64,000 bases of DNA, taken from the NCBI GenBank assembly GCA_019426215.1, contig CM033400.1:22366568-22430567 (forward strand). Direction: 5' to 3'. A model generated the notes under the pieces. It had not been told where the DNA came from. It searched no databases and worked only from the letters and a program-made list of their open reading frames with translations. The DNA is from Buddleja alternifolia (Eukaryota > Streptophyta > Magnoliopsida > Lamiales > Scrophulariaceae). Both the position numbers and the translations under genes were made by a program. Within the stretch, counting starts at the first letter, position 1; each line of letters begins with the position of its first letter. Positions 34,617-45,622 of this stretch are shown piece after piece.

Positions 34617-35744
34617 TCATGGTGGATCATAAGGAGCAATGCCAACTTTGTATAGATGAGCCTTTTTGTGTTTTTTCCAGTTGCGTAAAGGCTTCTCCCC
34701 TCCAATATCTATCACACAACCTAAAAGAATTAGAAGTAAGCATAAGGTCTCTTTCAAAAAGACATAATTGAAGTGTAAAGATGAAAGTTTAATTGGAAGT
34801 GAGAAAGGATCATCAATGGATGATTGCAACTCATATGTGGCTGCTCCATACTCCCATAGACTTGGTTTTGACAACTTAAATGATAGTATATCCAAGTGAT
34901 TTAGATATCCTCTAATTTTCTCATTCTCAACCGTAGCATCACTTGGGTTTTCCAAATATGTATCGAATGGATCACTAGAGTTGTAAACCTTGACTTCAAC
35001 CTCCTCCACTCTGTCTCTCTGGTTATTGATACACTTTTGTAAGAATTCGAGAGATATGATGGTAGGTGGTGTTGGATTCTTGAATATTTCTAATGCTTTT
35101 TCTTGGTCATTTGATGGAGTGGATTTTGGGATCTCAATGCTGAATTGAAGGTGCTCCAGTGATGTTGTATCTACTTCACCACACATAGATTCTGAAGGTA
35201 GTGCTGGTGTAGCAATAGGGTACAAACACTGTGGTGCCGAATCAACAACTTGTTCAACTCCTGTATCAAGTACCTCATCATTCTTCTCTGTGCCACCCTG
35301 AGAAGTGTCTGATGATCTCTCTGCCAATAAGTTGGGAAGTTGGTTAAGTTGTGTTTGCAATTCCATTATAGATGCTTCGAGATTTTGAGATCGCTCATCG
35401 TTCGACTTCATCCGCTCATCGTTCGACTTCATCCATTGGATCATCAACTCCTCAAAACTTGGGTTCCTATCACATTGTTGCTGATAATCCCCATGGTTCT
35501 GAAAGTTAGTCAATTCAAATTCTCCCTGCATTAGAAAGGGGGACCTGTCTTGATGCAGGTATGCTTGTGAATCTCTCATAACATAATAACTCAATGGCAA
35601 GTCTTGCTGACTTCTCCATCCGTGTTGACAATAATCGCTATGATGAGCGTCTCCACACCACGAACATAAATCTTGCACTCGACTCCCGTATTCGGCACCT
35701 TCATCCCATCCTTGTTTTGACCAATAAAAGTCATTGATGCTCAT
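34617..35744 (-). CDS. LARD-1 gag-like protein, intact ORF
   Basis: 375 residues from the ATG at 35744, 245 bp inside the right LTR. The N-terminus has a knuckle-like CSWCGDAHHSDYC (about residues 27-39). It is followed by a Gln/Asp-rich stretch, a duplicated WMKSNDERMKSNDER, a predicted helical segment (NLEASIMELQTQLNQLPNLL), then an acidic middle and a hydrophobic patch (CLLLILLGCVIDIGG). This layout is found in the single ORF of plant non-autonomous Gypsy-type elements; its job (RNA packaging) is inferred. It is one of the few uninterrupted ORFs in the window, in line with the young LTRs. Confidence 0.7.
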   Translation of the reverse strand: MSINDFYWSKQGWDEGAEYGSRVQDLCSWCGDAHHSDYCQHGWRSQQDLPLSYYVMRDSQAYLHQDRSPFLMQGEFELTNFQNHGDYQQQCDRNPSFEELMIQWMKSNDERMKSNDERSQNLEASIMELQTQLNQLPNLLAERSSDTSQGGTEKNDEVLDTGVEQVVDSAPQCLYPIATPALPSESMCGEVDTTSLEHLQFSIEIPKSTPSNDQEKALEIFKNPTPPTIISLEFLQKCINNQRDRVEEVEVKVYNSSDPFDTYLENPSDATVENEKIRGYLNHLDILSFKLSKPSLWEYGAATYELQSSIDDPFSLPIKLSSLHFNYVFLKETLCLLLILLGCVIDIGGEKPLRNWKKHKKAHLYKVGIAPYDPP

Positions 35745-35965
35745 CTATTCAAGAATAAAAATAAAAAAAATAAAAAAACATAACAAAACAACAACTAAAA
35801 AAAACAAAAACAACAATTTAAAACACAAAACCAACAACTAAAAAAAACAAAAACAGCATCTTAAAACACAAAACCTGCAACTAAAAACACAAAAACAGCA
35901 ACTTGAAAAACAGCAACTTAGTCTTAGAGAAGATAAGTGAATTACAATATCAAATAACGCAATTG

Positions 35966-35983
35966 TCCCCGGCAACGGCGCCA
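35966..35983 (-). promoter_or_regulatory. LARD-1 primer-binding site (tRNA-Asp)
   Basis: Minus strand TGGCGCCGTTGCCGGGGA, complementary to the 3' end of plant tRNA-Asp, the primer used by Athila/Tat-like Gypsy elements. It lies 6 bp from the LTR edge. Confidence 0.9.
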
Positions 35984-35989
35984 AAAACT

Positions 35990-37126
35990 TGACACGCGAA
36001 ATCCTAGCAAGTATACTAGGTCGTGCAAAGTAATAAAGTGGACTATTTAGCCTGGGGTGTATCGTCTCCACAGGGACAATTGGATTCAATGCTCGTAATT
36101 GCTATATTATCTAACTCTAAGCTAAATCAAATTATAAGATGATGGTTGATTATACTATGAAAATAATCAAAGATAAATATGTGATAAACAAGATAATAAA
36201 ATCGAATGGAAAGAGGTGATTGGGTTATGATCCTACTATGTTCTATTCTATGTTCATGAACTCTCAATTATCCAGATTTTTAGAACGCTCTTGTTATGGG
36301 GAAACCCCCTAATGTATTTATTATTCAATCTCTTGAAATAACAAGCCTATACTAGTTAACAACTTCCTATATCTCTATAGTGAAGATTGAATTAACTAAC
36401 ATGCATTTAGGTTCGAAGGAATTCCTTGTTTACGAAGATCCTACATTCAATCGGGTCATCTTATCACAAAAAGCCACACAACGCAATTGATTCTATCTCT
36501 AGTCAATTGTTACGTTATGATGTTTGATTTTTGATCTCCCTTTATCTATCTCCTCTCGGTCTCAAGACAAAGCATTTTATCAAACACATGGTGATCAAGC
36601 ATATGCAAGCATTAAGCATAAAATCAAACATGTAACAAGAATGTAATAAATCCGAAAATTAATGATTCATTAAACACAAAACATCACAAAATATTCACAT
36701 AACCCAATCACAAAAATACTTAGCTCATACTTACAACAACAAGTGATTCAACAACTCTACAAGACATAATTGAAATACTAATCAAGAGAAAGAGTTGAAT
36801 TACTCCCTATTATAAAGTGTGAATCCAAGCTTTGATGATGATGAGGATGATGATGGCTCTTCAAGCTTCCTTAGGACTTCCCATGGCTCCCCCTTGCTGT
36901 TTTAGAGCATGTGTATAATCTTTCATCAACTATCTTCTTTTGTTTCTTTCTTCAATTTCAAGCTCAATTTGGATCTCCTTTCTCGTCTTTCATGCGTAAA
37001 TCAACTTGTATCCTACAAGACAAAATCTATACCAATCAAAGCATTATGAGGGATAAAAAGTGATCAAAGCAACGATCAAATCATATCACATTGGGGCATA
37101 AAATACTGTAAAATATGGACTTATCA
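35990..37126 (-). repeat. LARD-1 5' LTR
   Basis: 1,137 bp, about 99% identical to 31774-32910 by eye. Most differences are transitions (for example GGTCATGC/GGTCGTGC). Confidence 0.93.
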
Positions 37127-37134
37127 GGTCCCAA

Positions 37135-38422
37135 TGACACGCTAGAACCTAACGCGATTTATAGCAAGATTACTAGTCGTATGTATCGTAATAGTGGACT
37201 ATTAAGTCCGGAATGTCAAATCCACAGGGAATTGTATTTTAGTTTTAGACTTCTTGATAAACGTTAAAGTAAAGGTTAACTTAGCATAGATATGTGAAAA
37301 GTGAAAATAAAAATAAACAACTGATTGAAACTTTAATTGTTAAAGACGACTAAGGCACATGTTAAGGTTCAATTTGACATAATATCTTAATAACGTAAGT
37401 TGTTGAATCATTAGACCTATGTTGCTATAGTGGAAAAACCCATTTATAATTGCTACCTGATGTCTTGGCAATAATAATCCTATAACTAATTGATGGTTCC
37501 CAAAATATTTCTATCCGAGAATCTAACCAATAATCATGCATTCAAGTTCTAGAATTTCCCCGATTAATCCGCCTAACTGCATCCGGGAATCTCTACCGTT
37601 TGTCACTTAACGGGCAATTCCTCATTGTTTGCGGATTATGTTGTGAATCTTATGCACCCTAGATCAATTTTCTCTCGAAACATTCACCTAGGTAATTTAT
37701 CGAACACATGGTGATCAAGCACATGTACGTAGAACAAGAACATACTCACAACACATAGCAATACATGAATTTCTTCAACAACCAACTATTATATAGATAC
37801 TTCACAAATAGGCCTTCACATGGCCTTAGTCTTACAGATTTAGCTCATAATCAACGGTACAAGAGAATCTGAGAAAAAAATGTAATTGTTCATAATTAAA
37901 GATGAAATTAAAGCAATAAATCACTCCCTAGTACACTTGATTGATGATAAAATAAAGTTCAAAGACTCAATCCCTTGCTAATCTTCATTCTTATCTTCTA
38001 AATATTGTGTATCATGTGGATTTTGTCTTCCAAAACAGCCTCCAAAAGTTAACCCTAGCTGTTGGTCTTGATGTTGTATTTATAGAGCTAAAAAACAGGG
38101 CATTGAGGCCCAGGCGTGGCAGAATCGGGCAATCACGCTGAGGCGTGAATCAAGCCACGCACAGGCGTGCTTATGATCACGCCTGGGCGTGATGCGCAGA
38201 AACATTTAATCCTTTTTCTTCTACTTGGCGCACGGGCGTGAGTGTTTTTATCTTGAAAAACTGTTTCGAAGTGCTTTTCCGCTCTTTCTTCGATTGTATC
38301 AAATTAAAACCTGTAATCACTTAACGCACGTATTAAACGCACAAATGGCATGAATCAAGTGATAAATGAATCTAAAACATAAACTCAAGGGGCTTAAAAA
38401 TACATACAAATGACTCTTATCA
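37135..38422 (-). repeat. LARD-2 3' LTR (full)
   Basis: 1,288 bp. It carries a cluster of GCGTG/CACGC motifs at 38105-38240 (GCGTGGCAGAA, CACGCTGAGGCGTGA, CACGCCTGGGCGTGATG) able to fold into GC-rich hairpins. Confidence 0.88.
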
Positions 38423-40072
38423 ACACCCCCACACTTATCAATTGCTCGTTCTCGAGCGATAAGGCCATACGTAACATCAATCCACCATCAATCAAAAGGG
38501 AGAAACGAAAAGAATGACTATCTCACTCACTTTCGTGGAGTAAACGGTTGCACTTAGCTCATGCAATAAGCCTTTAAACCCTTGAGTTACCTCAAAGGAC
38601 GAGTTATAGTCTCGTGAGGGTTTGCATACGATATACCCACAAAATAGAAGAATGTTAAGTTCAAACCAACCGAGACAACTTGAAAGAAGAACTATGGTGC
38701 AATGACATGAATCAAGTGACAATAAAGCTCAACAATATGTACATAATTGAAAACAATGCTCATTCAACACCGAGAATTGAACCAATTTCCAAAGGGTGTA
38801 GTGGGATAAGATCTAGGGCATTATGATCGAAAGGCATCCCTACCATGCTCGGAAACATTCCCCATATGTACCAACTTTTGATAGATCATAAATCTCATCA
38901 AATCATAGGCAACTTTTAAGGTTAAATTGTGCTCACTCCCATTCACTTTACATTAACATTAACACAACTTTGAAAAGAACTGCTTTCATAACAAGATAAG
39001 ACCTCGTGCAATGTTCTATTCATTTAGATCTTCTTTGCCACCCATGTAACAGGCTTTGGGTCAACAACTCCCAAGCCAGAGGGTTTTAGGGTGCTAAGTG
39101 TTAAGAAACTTCTACGAACTTAATCACCTGAGTGGCAAAGGCCACAGAATAGAATGAGGTTTTTTATTCAACTCAATCCTGATTGGCTTGAGCAAAAGCT
39201 CAAATTAGCTCAACGAGTATAGTATATAGGCAATGGTGCTTTTATGACCTCCAATACTCGTTGGCCTAACCCGAATTTTTGAGGTCATACCAATCTTATC
39301 TCAATCATTCATTCAACTAACACAATTATGAACCTCTAAGCAACTATTCATCTCAAAACAACATGAAAAATCTAGGTTAATATATTGAAGGGTGTTCCTC
39401 ACATATCTCGGGATGGGGAACCCTTTTCAATCCCTCTACCTTCGACTTATATGCAACATGTATCTCTAAGGAAGATTAATTCTCAACTAAGGTTGAAATG
39501 AGCATAATCAAGATATGTGTTTTTTTTTTCATTTTTAGACCAAAAGAAACATACAAGATATCATGTCATTATCTCAAGTTCTCAAGTCTAATTGCACCAA
39601 TTGGCAAGCTAACATCCTAGAAAACAAAAATTTTGTTATGACTGAATTTTCACATAAATTAGGACAAAACACATGCAATAGCAATGACTCCCTCACACTT
39701 GGACAAAACATTAGATTACATACATATCCCACTCCCACCCCCACACTTAAAAACCAACATTGTCCCCAATGTGTTGAAAAATAAACGAGGGAAGAACACT
39801 TAACCATGCGGAAAGCTGAAAAGAAAACCCGATGCCTCATCTGTAATTCCATCCAAGAAGAGTCAACAATGTGCTAATGCAAAGCCAACAACTACTAAAA
39901 TGAAAAGTGTACAAAACAAAACAAACCATTAAGATAGCATATAAGCGAAAATAACAATATACAAGAAAACATGCCCTAGTATTCAAAAATACGCATACAA
40001 AACATTGTTCGATAGAAAATAAACATACAGTAAAACTAAAAAGAAAACAGGAAAAAGACTTCTAAACAACAC
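38423..40072 (-). other. LARD-2 internal non-coding region
   Basis: 1.65 kb with no recognised gene. It starts with a polypurine tract (minus strand GTGTGGGGGTGTT) next to the left LTR. A second block rich in CCCACTCCCACCCCCACAC lies at 39727-39746. Confidence 0.6.
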
Positions 40073-41361
40073 CTAATCCTCGAACAATGCCTCTAAGTCA
40101 TCATCATCATCCACACCCGGGTTGGTTGCATTGTCATTCCCATCTAAATTGTCGACATCCAACCGATCATCAAGAGGAGAAGGAGCAGAGAGGGGGGGAA
40201 ATATCGGCGGCTCGGAAGAGGCAAAAGGGCCATGACCAAGGAAGGCATCTTGCTCAACGGCTAGCTGGCGCAAATAAGCAAACCCAGCTCGCATCATCTC
40301 TTCCATCCTATTCATCCTTTCGTCAAAGTGAGTGCTTAACTGGTCCATCTCGGCCCGGAGAGTATCTATGTCGTGTGAAGTGGCACTGCTAGACCCCGTC
40401 CTCCGAGACGACGAAGGTCGAGTACTTTTTGAAGTAGGCGGGGGGGCTGGAGTAGAGTCTTCGTGAAAATGAAGAGGAAGTCCAAGAGGCTCGGTATCCT
40501 CTGTTGAAAATGATTTGACTCTGGCCATCAAACATAGAGCCATAATCAAAGATGGGAATACGCATATGTTCCTCTTAGTAACAGATGATTCGCCCTCCGA
40601 TTTCTTGGAATTTGTCTTATCCACTTTCGAGTTGAACTCTATTCCTATCTTCTGGATGTGTCCCAACAGTGACCGATGAATTAAACCCACAAAGTCAATC
40701 GTTTTCTTAGTCATTATGGAATAGATGAGAAAGACCCCGTGCCTTGTTTACCTCGGATCGATTTGTGCTAGGAATGATATTATGACAGATAAACTCTAGG
40801 AAGAACACCGCATCCGGTAACAAAACACTACGGGAGAGGTATGATTTTCCCGCCGGCCAAAGGACTCCTTCCTTGGCTATGACTGCCGTGATCTCAGCCA
40901 ATGACACCTTGAACTGCCCACCATTGTAAAGGGTTGTGTACTCTCACGTTGGAAGGATTTCCATGTGAAATATCACCCTCACCATAGCTCACTTTTTGAT
41001 GCCTCACGTAATGATTATCATCCCGCCACCCTGTTTTCATTTTTATCTCTTCAAATGCTCCGGCACTGAAAAACTCTTGAATCCATGAAACGTGGATTGC
41101 CTCAAGTGTCCCATAGAAATGGCTCAAATTGTGGAACTCGACCAATTCTTGCAATGAAGGCCGATCGCGGATATCGATAGGCCGTTCCTTTAGGATGGGC
41201 CGACTATTGAGAGCGTGATATATAAGTTGAACTTTGAGATGAGAAAAACGGGGGTCAAGTCCTAAGGTATCTGTCTCAACAGCAAGCTTGGGGATTCGCG
41301 AAAAACCTTCCCCGGCCTATTTCTTGCCCTTAAGTGCGGGTTGCTTCTTAGTCATTTTTTT
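40073..41361 (-). pseudogene. LARD-2 gag-like / putative plant transposon protein
   Basis: Starts MTKKQPALKGKK at 41361 and has an in-frame TAG as codon 13. It continues RPSLQELVEFHNLSHFYGTL, WIQEFFSAGAFEEIKMK, then after a frame change SLAEITAVIAKEGVLWPAGK and FICHNIIPSTNRSEVNKA. After another frame change near 40735 it reads MTKKTIDFVGLIHRSLLGHI. This middle part matches the texture of the 'putative plant transposon protein' domain found in Gypsy-type non-autonomous elements. The C-terminal part has a Ser/Pro linker, a short coiled coil (LRAEMDQLSTHFDERMNRME) and an acidic tail (DDDDDLEALFED). One stop and two frameshifts mean it is dead. Confidence 0.65.
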
Positions 41362-41885
41362 ATTTTTCAAAAATTTGACAGCGTAACGGCATAGAAAATG
41401 TTACCAAGTTCTCGACGACACGACAATTCAACTACCAAACAACGACATATAAACTTAACTTTGCTTCAAACAATCCCCGTTTTCTTCGTCTCCAACAAAA
41501 CCCAAATTTCCAAATTCCCACAAATCACCTCAATTCAACAAAGCTCGGCCACAAATCAACACAAATGGCGAATATGATAACAAAAATCTAGTCCCACATG
41601 GCTTAAATATGCGGAAATGATAGGAGGGCTAAGCTATTCACTTACCTTTGTGAAAAATTCGTGTAAACCGACGGGAAATGAGCCCCAAACCGCAAGGGAG
41701 CATTGGATTCACTGTGCACGGTAGAGAATTAGTTGATACGTGACTGAAATCAGCGGTGATCGGCCAAAAATTGGAGCTCTAGCGGCGGTAGTCGGCGGAA
41801 ATGGGAGAAAAAGTTGTAGGTGAAAATGGGGGAGAAGAATGATAAATGTTGACTGCTTTGACCGAGATGTTTTTGTTTTAAAAAG

Positions 41886-42176
41886 GGCCTACGCCTGGGC
41901 GTGAATTCAAGCACGCACCTGCGTGAATGATCACGCCTGGGCGTGATGTGCAGAAACATTTAATCCTTTTTCTTCTACTTGGCGCGCGGGCGTGAGTGTT
42001 TTTATCTTGAAAAACTGTTTCGAAGTGTTTTTCCGGCCTTTCTTCGATTGTATCAAATTAAAACCTATAATCACTTAACGCACGTATTAAATGCACAAAT
42101 GGCATGAATCAAGTGATAAATGAATCTAAAACATAAACTCAAGGGACTTAAAAACCCGTACAAACTCTTCTTATCA
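41886..42176 (-). repeat. LARD-2 5' LTR remnant
   Basis: About 290 bp matching 38130-38422 (GATCACGCCTGGGCGTGATG, TTTAATCCTTTTTCTTCTAC through CTTATCA). The inner 1 kb of the LTR is deleted. Confidence 0.88.
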
Positions 42177-42181
42177 CCCAA

Positions 42182-43035
42182 TAAGGCTAGTTATCTTGCT
42201 CAATGAACTACTACTCCAGTATTTTAGGTTTAGATCCTCCAATTCAACCTATATAGGCACCCTATCTATATCATTCTTTACATATGTAAAATTTTCAGTC
42301 CATAGTGCAACAATCACAAGCTTGTTATCCAAGTGGAATATGCCATTATTCAGTACATTAACTTGAACCTCTACTGTATTAAATCTCATAAGAAATAATC
42401 CATTTTGTTTCATCAATATTCTATCTATGCCAAACTTACCCCATACTCGACGAACGTAACCATTGATTACTGGGAATGGAGGATTTGCTCCTAATACGTA
42501 ACAAACCACGGCTAATTGCCAGAATTCAACTTCAGTATGAACATCCTTGGCCCCTAATTTTCCCTATAGCTTGGCCCTGTATAGTCTCTGGTGGCATGTA
42601 CTGCAATTTGCATCCCGTATTTCTGAGCTTCGATACATCAAAAGTTTCCCATATGGTCCCTGTTTGTACTTGATTAGCTTGATCTATTTCCCCAATTTCA
42701 CCTTCTTCACTTCCATTGTTTTTCATTGAAGTTTGTTTCTAGTTCTACAAAATTTGTAAACACTCTTTAATAGCAAAGTGCACCTCATCATCTGAGGTGT
42801 TGTTTGTACCTTCCTGCTGCGCCTGTTTGAGGATTATCTCAATTTTCCCCAATCCTCTCACATTTGTAGCATTTTCCTCTTATTGACCTTCGCCATTCTT
42901 AACCACTGATATGTTTCCCCTTTGTAAATTAGTCTTTCGCTCTTCCATCAATCCAATCGGTGATTGAATAGGAGTTGTAGCTGTGGAATCTGTAGTTTCC
43001 TTTGTTATGCCCTTCTTCCTCTTGGCCATGGCCAT
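42182..43035 (-). pseudogene. LINE ORF1, N-terminal part (DUF4283)
   Basis: Starts MAMAKRKKGITKETTDST at 43035. After a Ser/Thr-rich leader come FDVSKLRNTGCKLQYMPP, then VVCYVLGANPPFPVINGYVR and FGIDRILMKQNGLFLMRFN, typical DUF4283 RNA-binding sequence of plant LINE ORF1. It continues RVPI*VELEDLNLKYWSSS, where a TAG replaces the usual Trp codon, to KITSLIG at the LARD-2 insertion. Further stops: GQ*EEN, L*N*KQ, and a frame change after GQGCSY. Confidence 0.87.
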
Positions 43036-43109
43036 GGAGCACACGTGCTATCGTGCTCCGAGAGAGGAGGGAGAAGAGAGAAAGACCCAATTGCGATCAA
43101 TACATAATT

Positions 43110-43633
43110 GATGTGGGCACGGCGGTCGGGTTTAAGGGAGGTTAGAAAAATCGCGATGTCGAAAGAAACAACAGCATTTTCCAGTGAGAGTGTTAGTTTT
43201 TGAAAAGAAGGGAGATGAGTCCTCTATCGATTGTGGTCTAGCGGTGGCGTGGTGAGTGGTGATGGTTGGGAGCTGGAAGAGATTTTTGCGAGGGTCTAAA
43301 TTAAAAGAGATGTTGGGCACATGAGGGAGGCGACAACAGGGCTGTCGGGTCGGCGTCGCTCGATGGTGGTTGCTGGTTGTCGGAGTCGGAGGTAGAGGTG
43401 AAAGGTTGAAGACGATCCTTATGTTTGACTTTCTTTTTCTTTTTCAATTTTATTCTTGAACAAATAATTTAAATAATTCTAAATAATATTTAAACTGTGA
43501 TATAGTTTAAACAAAAAGTATTTCTATTTTGAAATTTAAGTTTTTAATATTTTAATAACTCAAAATTTCAAATTTAAAAATAAATTCATAATATAATTCA
43601 AGAAAACTATGTATATAATTTATACATATATTT
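43110..43633. other. non-coding flank between LINE and solo LTR
   Basis: Contains a GC-rich stretch with GGCGGTCGGG and GGTGGTTGCTGGTTGTCGG. No gene recognised; a 62-codon minus-strand ORF here lacks support. Confidence 0.4.
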
Positions 43634-45292
43634 TGTTAGGATTATGCCCTCAGATGCCATAGAGGATAGATTGTGTAGGGCATTCAATTTGTAATTGACT
43701 CATGTTAACTATATTAAAAGGCATTTTATGAGTTTTCACATAAATCTTATTAGCATTTGTAAGTAGTGTAAAATATTTGTCAATATAATCAGTGCAATTC
43801 CTCTACTTCCTATGAGATAGGAAGAAAGGCAATAGAGAGATTGATCTTGATTACTTAAATTGTTCGCAAGTAATAAGAAGTCTTTAATGGTCAATAAAGA
43901 TGTAAAAAAACTTGTACAATCTAAGCTTTGACATGGAAGTGCCTGTCGGACACTATGTGATAGTGGAAGCTTATGATTGTAGACATATCAGTGGAGCTGA
44001 TATGTACGAACACAACTTGCATTAATTCTGTCACATGGGTTTTCACTCTGTGACTGTCAATGACAGAACTGATTATTCGTGACAGGTATAAGTGAACCTT
44101 TGACCAGAAGTATTAGGTTGAAGATGCACTCGAGATATCAAGTCTGTCAATAGAGTAGTTAGATCTAATTCACCCGTTGGTGGGGTCAATCTCGAAATGC
44201 GGCTTGATGGGCGAGTGGTAATCTTAACTGATTACTAAGATGAGATTTGTTCTCTCATAAGTGAATGAGAAAGTGTCCTATGTGATTAAAGATAATAGAG
44301 ATCAAAATCTTTGGCCAAAACATAAGAGCTGCTTGTGCCAGGCACAAAAGCAAACTAATCTCGTATTACTATAAGTATACATGTGGTTAAGTTTAGCTAG
44401 TTTGACATAACCATGACTCTTACTTAACTGAGACACAAGAACAAAAGATTTATACGTATACGAAATTCACGATTGGAAAGGTTTCGGAATGACCAATTCA
44501 TTACCAAACAAGACGAACCTAAAGAGTCGAGTTTAAGGATTGGCAAAGAAAAATAAAAGGAATTTTCCTATTTGAGTTTAGGACAATTTAATTTATTAGA
44601 TAAATATAATATTATTAATTGGTTACTCATTAGATGAGGTAATTAATTAATAGATAAGATTAATTATTAAATAATTTCTTTGAGAAATAAATTAATAAAT
44701 TAATTTATCTAATTAATTTGATTAATTAATTATTTTTTATTTATTGGATAAAATAAATAATTGAAAATTAATTGAATCACAAGACCAAGTCGGGCCAAGG
44801 TAGGCGTCCAACGGGCCAAGTTCAGTGTCCTATTGGACGCCTAACACAAGGCTTTTAAGTATTGTCTTCATCATCAAATTAAGTGATATAAATACTTGTC
44901 ACTTTTTGAGCTAAGCTTTTTCATAACTCTCCTAAACTAGAAAAGAAAATCCATCTCCCTCTCTATACAAACTAGCTGTCGCCTATCATAGAGAAAGAAG
45001 GAGATTTTTTCTTCCTCCAATCTGCGTGATAATTTAGAGACGGGGTAATTTCGCCTTTTCGATCAAACTTCTAGAAATCAAACAAGGATTCAAGAAGGCG
45101 GGATAATCCAAGGATTGGTGTAGCTAGCTCCCCGGAAGTTTCAGAAAATTTCGAAGAGGCGTGTTCTCTAATCACTTCGCTATAACAGGTAAGTTTCAGT
45201 GCTTTATCTATTTGAATATGCAAATCTAGATGATCGCTTTGGGATTTATTGCTTCTTTAGCTTCCGCTACGTTTTTATATGCAATCCCAACA
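43634..45292 (+). mobile_element. solo LTR of a copia-1-related family
   Basis: 1,659 bp, TGTTAGGATTATGCCCTCAG ... GCAATCCCAACA, flanked by TATTT at 43629-43633 and 45293-45297. The start (TGTTAGG-TATGCCCTnAGATGCC) and several inner blocks (CACCCGTTGGTGGGGTC, ACGAACCTAAAGAGTCG) match the copia-1 LTR, but most of the rest differs. No internal region follows: the element was reduced to one LTR by recombination. Confidence 0.87.
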
Positions 45293-45622
45293 TATTTCAC
45301 TATCTTTTCCTATGTTTTTAATTTATTAAAAAATATTTTTTATTTTATTTTTGGGAGTATATACAAAGTTTAATATGTTAATTTTATTAGATTACTCTCT
45401 ATATTTATTATAAGTAAGTATTTATATTTAATTTATCTTAAATTTAATTGTTTTAAATACGTTCAAAATGTTTCATTTACACACCTAAAATTTGAAAACT
45501 ATTACAAATACAACCAAAGGGTATAATCGTTCGAGAAATTAGGGTTTACATAATTAGGGGTATTTTTGGTAGTTCACAAAATTTTCTAATGGCCCCGTAC
45601 AGAAACCCTAACGGAAGGTGCC

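Larger units (their letters stand above)
31774..37126 (-). mobile_element. young LARD-like Gypsy-type element (LARD-1)
   Basis: 5,353 bp with two 1,137-bp LTRs (TGACACGCGAAATCC ... ATGGACTTATCA), flanked by GGTCC at 31769-31773 and 37127-37131. A tRNA-Asp type PBS lies next to the right LTR on the minus strand, so the element reads right to left. It codes only one gag-like ORF and no protease, RT or integrase, so it must move with enzymes from a partner, as LARDs do. By eye the LTRs differ at about eight sites, so insertion is recent. It sits 8 bp from the neighbouring LARD-2. Confidence 0.9.
37135..42176 (-). mobile_element. older LARD-like Gypsy-type element (LARD-2), 5' LTR truncated
   Basis: 5,042 bp flanked by CCCAA at 37130-37134 and 42177-42181. 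The left LTR is full, but the right copy keeps only its outer 290 bp or so; the rest and the PBS are missing. The LTR ends (TGACACGC ... CTTATCA) and the inner block AATAGTGGACTATTAAGTCC, TCCACAGGGAATTG resemble those of LARD-1, so the two are related families. Discounting both LARDs and their duplications joins the LINE ORF1 halves in frame. Confidence 0.87.
17247..43094 (-). mobile_element. LINE retrotransposon split by four later insertions
   Basis: A non-LTR retrotransposon of the plant L1 type, read right to left. Right end: short 5' UTR, then ORF1 from 43035. Left end: ORF2 stop at 17397-17399, 3' UTR and an A-rich tail (AAAATAAAAATAAAAATT on the minus strand). It is flanked by 15-bp target duplications, GATCAGTGCATAATT (17232-17246) and GATCAATACATAATT (43095-43109), two mismatches. 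Four insertions occupy 18488-19504, 21650-31259, 31774-37126 and 37135-42176. Subtracting them and one target copy each leaves about 4.8 kb. Stops, frameshifts and a changed RT active site show it is dead. Confidence 0.9.

Noticed and set aside
35966..35983. Looks like the 3' end of a tRNA-Asp gene
   Set aside because: Only 18 bp match and they abut an LTR; this is the primer-binding site of LARD-1, not a tRNA gene.
39574..39852. 92-codon ORF in LARD-2
   Set aside because: It lies in the non-coding inner region next to a CCCACCC run; no motif, opposite to a similar ORF on the other strand.
43132..43320. 62-codon minus-strand ORF just outside the LINE
   Set aside because: No family resemblance; the LINE's target duplication places it in flanking DNA.
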